Positions 35,264 through 37,584 of a stretch of DNA of 37,584 nt are shown here, piece after piece; position 1 is the first letter of the stretch, and every line of letters begins with the position of its first letter. The notes under the pieces were generated by a model. It did no database searches, was not told where the DNA came from, and saw only the letters and a list, made by a program, of their open reading frames with translations. Source of the DNA: Neptuniibacter sp. UBA6509 (GTDB lineage: Bacteria > Pseudomonadota > Gammaproteobacteria > Pseudomonadales > Balneatricaceae); the NCBI GenBank assembly GCA_002435145.1, contig DJLT01000121.1:1-37584 (forward strand), given 5' to 3'. The position numbers and the translations under genes are program-made.

Positions 35264-35741
35264 GAGAAGAATCCCTAGAAACTATGCTGTTATTTTTAGT
35301 AGGGTCTATCTATATCATTAAATAGTTAAGTTTTAAATTTATTCTCTGAATTGAGGCAGAAAGGTTCTATTTATTAGAAGTAGGGTAGGTTGTGTTTCTT
35401 TAAATACGAGGATATTGCTATCTACTGTGCATTAGATAATTCAGGTTGATTTACTTTTACTGGGCATAGTTAAAGCCTAGTTTTAGTATCTTGGTTTGAA
35501 TGATGATCTCTATATACCCAATTTATCGTTGCAGTTTCTATTTTTGCAGCATATGTCGTGTTTTTTAAGCATATGTTGCATATCGTATTGGCACTTATTC
35601 TGTCTCATATCACAATCTACACGTTTTTAATCTTGGGCATACTAGGGGAATGATTCTTGCTTTCTAACTTTGAGTTTTAATAGAGTTTTTGGCTTATAAC
35701 ATTTTTTAATCTACGTGATTAATATTTATTGAAGGTTCTCA
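35264..35741. other. AT-rich intergenic region between divergent cyclic-di-GMP genes
   Basis: This 478-bp gap separates two divergent starts (35263 minus, 35742 plus) and must contain both promoters. GCATATG occurs twice around 35549-35575, with a further GCATAT just after. No gene, terminator or strong palindrome was seen. Confidence 0.5.
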
Positions 35742-37584
35742 GTGGATAAACCAATAGAAGATTTAGAATTTGAAGTTGAACGCTTAACTGTTTTTTCAGA
35801 ACTTTCATCTGATTGGTTTTGGGAGCAAGATGCCGATTTCAGGTTTAACCAATTCTCGGGACAAAATTTAAAACGCCTTTACGGTATAGATAATGAGTTG
35901 ATGGGAAATCGTCGTTGGGAGTTAGATATTGTTGCAGTCCCACCTAGCGATATTGATGAGCATATTCGTTGTTGTAAAAAGCATGAGAAATTTACAGATT
36001 TTCAATATCAAATTAGAGATGAAAATAATGATATTCAGTACGTATCGGTAAGTGGTGTTCCTTATTTTAATGATAATGGGGCGTTTGCTGGTTATAGGGG
36101 AGTTGGAAGTAATATAACTCAACTCTATGAAGCTCAATTAGCACTCGAAAAAGCCAAAAAGTATTGTAAACAGATTGTTGACCGTAGCCCTATTGCTAGC
36201 TTTTCGATCGATGAAAATCATAATGTCACGCACTGGAATAGAAGCTGTGAACTGCTTTCAGGGCTCAGCGAAAGTGACATGGTAGGCACCACCGCTTGGA
36301 GGGGATTCTATTCAAATCCTCGTCCTGTTCTTGCTGATTTAATTCTTGATAATGTATTTGAAAACACTCTGAAAGATCATTACGGGAAAAGTGTTCGTCG
36401 TTCGTCTGTAGCCCCTGGTGCGTATGAAGTGGAAGACTATTTTCCTAATTTGCTGGGGGGATGTTGGCTGCTTTTTACGGCTGTCGCCTTATATGACGAC
36501 CACGGAAAGGTTATTGGTGCCGTTGAAATTCTTCAAGATATTAGCTGTCAAAAAGAGCAAGAAAAGAAAATTTTACACCAAGCAAACTTTGATTATCTAA
36601 CAGGTCTTCCTAATCGTTTTTTATCATTAGATAGATTGAAATTATTACTAGAAGAAGCCGAAAGGTCTAAAAATAAAGTCGCCGTATTCTTTTTAGATTT
36701 AGATGAGTTTAAAAAGGTTAATGATAATTTGGGGCATGTAGTTGGAGATGAATTGCTTGTTAAATGTGCCGATAGATTGAAATCCATCATGCGTCGTAGC
36801 GATATTTTAGGCCGCTTAGGGGGTGATGAGTTTGTTATTTTGGTTAAAGATTTCAAAACCATATCAGATGTTCAGGTGCTCGCGACCAAAATACTGAAGA
36901 GCTTCCGTAAGGTGTTTTACCTGGGTGAAAGGTCTTTAATGCTAACGGCCAGTATAGGCATTTCTGTCTACCCAGAGGATGGAAATAGCCCTACAGATTT
37001 ATTACGTAATGCTGATGTTGCCATGTATCACTCAAAAAAAGAGGGGCGGAATTTTTCCAATTTCTTTTCTCCGGAAATGAATTTAGGGAGCTCTAGGCGT
37101 TTGCTCATAGAGGAGCAATTACATGGGGTTATAGGGCGAGGCGAATTAACCCTGAATTTTCAGCCTGTAGTTAATTTGGAAAAAAATGAAATCATTGGGG
37201 CTGAAGCTCTTCTGCGTTGGAACCATCCACAGCTCGGTGCGATTTCTCCTGAAGAGTTTATTTCTATTGCGGAACAGACCGGTCTAATAATACCTATAGG
37301 GTATTTTGTATTGTCTGAAGCTCTGCGTGTTCAGAGGGAGTTATGTCAGATAAAAGGGGAGAGCTTTAACATGGCTATTAACATATCCCCTATTCAATTT
37401 AGAGATGAAAAGATTATTTCTAAAATTAAACAAGCGCTAGAAGAAAGTAATGTCCCAAGCAATGATTTCACTATTGAAGTGACAGAAGGCGTGATGCTGA
37501 AAGAAACAAGTAAGATCTGTAGCTATTTAGATGAACTGTCTGATTATGGAATAGGTTTGTCGATGGATGATTTTGGTACAGGGT
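35742..37584 (+). CDS. PAS-PAS-GGDEF-EAL protein, 3' end outside the window
   Basis: The frame is open for 614 codons from a GTG at 35742 to the window edge. GAAGG six bases upstream supports this start, and a stop three codons earlier excludes longer forms. There are two PAS domains (about 15-135 and 140-270; the first has SSDWFWEQDADFRFN, the second SPIASFSIDENHNVTHWN). A GGDEF domain follows with GGDEF at 360-364 and an RxxD site (RRSD) before it, then an EAL domain with E488 in GAEALLRW, NISPIQF, IEVTEG and DDFGTG, where the window ends. No signal peptide or membrane helix appears, so it is probably cytoplasmic. Both enzymatic signatures are intact, so either synthesis or hydrolysis of cyclic di-GMP is possible. 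Confidence 0.9.
   Translation, partial: MDKPIEDLEFEVERLTVFSELSSDWFWEQDADFRFNQFSGQNLKRLYGIDNELMGNRRWELDIVAVPPSDIDEHIRCCKKHEKFTDFQYQIRDENNDIQYVSVSGVPYFNDNGAFAGYRGVGSNITQLYEAQLALEKAKKYCKQIVDRSPIASFSIDENHNVTHWNRSCELLSGLSESDMVGTTAWRGFYSNPRPVLADLILDNVFENTLKDHYGKSVRRSSVAPGAYEVEDYFPNLLGGCWLLFTAVALYDDHGKVIGAVEILQDISCQKEQEKKILHQANFDYLTGLPNRFLSLDRLKLLLEEAERSKNKVAVFFLDLDEFKKVNDNLGHVVGDELLVKCADRLKSIMRRSDILGRLGGDEFVILVKDFKTISDVQVLATKILKSFRKVFYLGERSLMLTASIGISVYPEDGNSPTDLLRNADVAMYHSKKEGRNFSNFFSPEMNLGSSRRLLIEEQLHGVIGRGELTLNFQPVVNLEKNEIIGAEALLRWNHPQLGAISPEEFISIAEQTGLIIPIGYFVLSEALRVQRELCQIKGESFNMAINISPIQFRDEKIISKIKQALEESNVPSNDFTIEVTEGVMLKETSKICSYLDELSDYGIGLSMDDFGTG

Overview
The window looks like chromosomal DNA of a marine gammaproteobacterium, most likely in or near the Oceanospirillales. 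This is inferred from moderate base composition, Na+-coupled proteins (an SSS permease and a BacNav channel), a large set of cyclic-di-GMP proteins, and a complete leucine-degradation operon next to valine-degradation genes. No rRNA, tRNA, CRISPR array, intact phage or insertion sequence was seen.

Layout. (1) 1-3.6 kb is a worn region. It holds a REC-GGDEF gene with a damaged receiver domain, a small hypothetical gene, a CBS-pair gene, a DUF2789 gene whose 3' end runs into foreign sequence, and relics of an oxidoreductase and an NhaR-like regulator. (2) 3.6-10.2 kb, minus strand: a NaChBac-type sodium channel, then a three-gene signalling operon in transcription order REC/DUF3369/GGDEF*/EAL regulator, LivK-type binding lipoprotein, sensor histidine kinase. 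(3) 10.4-15.0 kb, plus strand: an SSS permease, a metallophosphoesterase-fold protein missing metal ligands, and a NosR/NirI-family flavin and Fe-S membrane protein, with no nitrous oxide reductase genes. (4) 15.2-23.2 kb, minus strand: a GFA-family protein, then liuA-liuB-liuC-liuD-liuE and a methyltransferase. (5) 23.6-29.0 kb, plus strand: a thiolase, an isobutyryl-CoA dehydrogenase type enzyme, an enoyl-CoA hydratase, a 3-hydroxyisobutyryl-CoA hydrolase and an SDR. (6) 29.1-31.7 kb, minus strand: modABC. (7) 31.8-37.6 kb: an EAL relic, a diguanylate cyclase with three solute-binding domains, and a PAS-PAS-GGDEF-EAL gene cut by the window end.

How it works together. The liu operon takes isovaleryl-CoA to acetoacetate plus acetyl-CoA, and the divergent set covers the middle of valine breakdown and thiolysis of acetoacetyl-CoA. 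The pathway regulators usually found nearby (LiuR/LiuQ) and the last valine steps (MmsA/MmsB) are absent here. Four cyclic-di-GMP genes and one relic sit around these metabolic blocks, and two of the signalling units carry periplasmic-binding-protein folds as likely small-molecule inputs.

Less expected signals include: a cluster of DnaA-box-like 9-mers between the thiolase and acyl-CoA dehydrogenase genes; seven AAGATC repeats in a divergent promoter region; a 24-26 bp degenerate tandem repeat before the SDR gene; and a probable frameshift in the first gene.
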